Source: Cryomorpha sp963836915 (lineage in GTDB: Bacteria > Bacteroidota > Bacteroidia > Flavobacteriales_D > Cryomorphaceae). From it: DNA of 64,000 bases. A program made the translations under genes and the position numbers. The notes beneath the pieces were generated by a model, which saw only the letters and a program-made list of their open reading frames with translations, had not been told where the DNA came from and made no database searches. The stretch spans positions 806,001 to 870,000 of the forward strand of contig CAWILH010000002.1 of assembly GCA_963836915.1 (NCBI GenBank), written 5' to 3'. Shown here one piece after another: positions 62,986 to 64,000 of the stretch (positions are counted from its first letter, which is position 1; every line of letters starts with the position of its first letter).

Positions 62986-63029
62986 GGCTATTATTGATTA
63001 TTTAATATAGGCCGTAAAGGCCTTTTTTT
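62986..63029 (+). promoter_or_regulatory. Attenuator: antiterminator and intrinsic terminator before pheA
   Basis: Terminator: AGGCC (63009-63013) pairs with GGCCT (63019-63023) around GTAAA, followed by seven T (63023-63029) that run into the pheA ATG at 63030. Antiterminator: GGC (62986-62988) with GCC (63011-63013), and TATTA (62989-62993) with TAATA (63003-63007), with a three-base bulge TAG. The antiterminator uses the left arm of the terminator, so only one can form. The left arm of the antiterminator starts six bases after the leader stop, where a ribosome at the stop would cover it. Confidence 0.7.
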
Positions 63030-63878
63030 ATGCAAACCAAATCGGAGATAAATAAAGAAGAAATAGCCATTCAAGGTTTTGCGGGGTCGTTTCACCATAT
63101 CGCAGCGCGCCATTATTTCGGGTCGAAGTCGCAAGCTATCCTGCCCTGCCATACCTTCAATGATTTGGTGGCGACGGTAAAAGAAAAAGGAAATACGGGA
63201 ATGTTGGCCATTGAGAATGCGCTGGTAGGAAGCATCATGGGCAATTATCAATTATTGAATGATCCCGGAATATCGACCATCGGCGAAGTATACTTGCGGA
63301 TAAGCCAAAACCTGATGGCGCTCCCCGGTACCCGCATCGAAGACTTAAAACGGGTCGAATCCCATCCTATGGCGCTGGCACAATGTGCCGGGTTTTTCGA
63401 AGATTATCCGACCATTAAATTGGTGGAAACCGAAGATACCGCGGGCAGTGCCCAAAAGATACGCGAAGCTGCCAAAGAAAAAACCGGAGCCATAGCCAGC
63501 ACACTCGCCGCCGAGCTGAATCAGCTCCAAATCCTAGCTCCTTCTATCGAAAGCCATAAAGAAAACTTCACGCGATTTCTGGTTATCGCACCGCGCAGAG
63601 ATACCCAAGAAGGTAAGAAGGCTTCCATCTGTTTTTCGCTTCCGCATAAGCCCGGCAGCCTGAGCCATCTCATGTCGGCCATAGCCAAAGAAAATATAGA
63701 TCTTACTAAAATCCAATCTGTTCCGATCATTGGGGAACCTTGGCATTATCGTTTTTTTGTAGATCTCAGATCGGAGATACCCTTCGGGTTTGATCAGCTC
63801 AATGCGCTACTGGAACCGCACACCGATAGCATGCGTATTTTGGGAATCTACGCTCCCGGCAAAAACCACTTGGCGTGA
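63030..63878 (+). CDS. pheA: Prephenate dehydratase
   Basis: A 282-residue monofunctional enzyme that turns prephenate into phenylpyruvate in phenylalanine synthesis. The substrate-binding halves are seen in IQGFAGSFHHIAARHYFG and LAIENALVGSIMGNYQLL; the catalytic Thr-Arg-Phe motif is NFTRFLVIAPRR (about 172-183). The C-terminal ACT domain (KPGSLSHLMSAIAKENIDLTKIQSVPI, two parts, about 208-235) senses phenylalanine. No chorismate mutase domain is attached. Its ATG directly follows the terminator T run, so expression probably depends on attenuation. The stop overlaps the aminotransferase start (GTGA). Confidence 0.95.
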   Translation: MQTKSEINKEEIAIQGFAGSFHHIAARHYFGSKSQAILPCHTFNDLVATVKEKGNTGMLAIENALVGSIMGNYQLLNDPGISTIGEVYLRISQNLMALPGTRIEDLKRVESHPMALAQCAGFFEDYPTIKLVETEDTAGSAQKIREAAKEKTGAIASTLAAELNQLQILAPSIESHKENFTRFLVIAPRRDTQEGKKASICFSLPHKPGSLSHLMSAIAKENIDLTKIQSVPIIGEPWHYRFFVDLRSEIPFGFDQLNALLEPHTDSMRILGIYAPGKNHLA

Positions 63879-64000
63879 AAGAATCAGAACGGCTCAGCTC
63901 GGTTTCGGAATACTACTTTGCTGTAAAGTTGCGGGAGATAGCCAGCCGGCAGGCAGCTGGTGAAGACATTATAAATCTGGGTATCGGCAGTCCCGACCTA
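63875..64000 (+). CDS. Class I/II aminotransferase, N-terminal part (runs off the window)
   Basis: Forty-two codons are visible from the GTG at 63875, which overlaps the pheA stop codon by three bases: VKESERLSSVSEYYFAVKLR, then a helix and DIINLGIGSPDL. The last segment is the standard start of the PLP-dependent aspartate/aromatic aminotransferase fold. In Bacteroidota the order pheA, aminotransferase, tyrA, DAHP synthase/chorismate mutase is common, so this is probably the transaminase for phenylalanine and tyrosine. The lysine that binds PLP is beyond the window. Confidence 0.8.
   Translation, partial: MKESERLSSVSEYYFAVKLREIASRQAAGEDIINLGIGSPDL

Overview
The window comes from a free-living-type member of the Bacteroidota. 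Three things point there. Secreted proteins end in type IX secretion (T9SS) sorting domains of both type A and type B. A PorP/SprF-family gene sits beside a very large adhesin-like protein. Many genes are preceded by the Bacteroidota -7 box TAnnTTTG, and there are no strong Shine-Dalgarno sites. No tRNA, rRNA or CRISPR array was seen. The one structured RNA gene recognised is RNase P RNA (rnpB, minus strand, about 44765-45107).

Layout. 1-2630: the end of an MscS-like channel, then a run of small envelope or stress-type genes (four-helix-bundle protein, lipoprotein, YtxH protein, holin-like membrane protein, small basic protein). 2637-9755: a GH113-like lipoprotein, a rhodanese, a frameshifted subtilisin-like T9SS substrate, a SulP transporter, a transaldolase and a YciO-type protein. 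9843-18522: glutaminyl cyclase, Nnr NAD(P)HX repair enzyme, Pcm, an oxidoreductase, a WYL regulator and an LpxL-like acyltransferase. 18658-22149: a PAS-rich sensor kinase with a single-domain response regulator. 22150-29850 is the most accessory-looking part: a gene-poor gap, a frameshifted sulfatase, DUF421 and DUF6090 proteins, a T9SS type A substrate, a MITE-like repeat, an IS3-like transposase remnant, and a zeta-toxin-like ATPase with a 55-residue partner. 30115-41253: an S46 dipeptidyl peptidase, a J-domain protein, then a T9SS-linked operon (giant type B adhesin, SprF-like protein, PorE-like TPR/propeller/OmpA protein, M23 peptidase). 42151-49812: tryptophan dioxygenase, rnpB, TrhO, an SDR, and a RimK / RimB-like protease / AstE-like group. 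51366-59620: TetR regulator, RND efflux adaptor-pump-TolC operon, AlkB and a serine hydrolase. The window ends with a PH-domain pair and the start of an aromatic amino acid operon (pheA, aminotransferase).

The most striking find lies just before pheA. An 18-codon reading frame at 62924-62980 carries Phe, Trp, Tyr, Tyr and Phe codons. It is followed by mutually exclusive antiterminator and terminator hairpins, the latter ending in a T run that abuts the pheA start codon. This looks like a leader-peptide attenuator for aromatic amino acid synthesis. Other notable signals are two inverted copies of a 144-bp MITE-like element, each inside its own 7-bp direct repeat; a small family of REP-like extragenic repeats; and four otherwise intact genes each broken by what looks like one missing base, which may be sequencing or assembly error.
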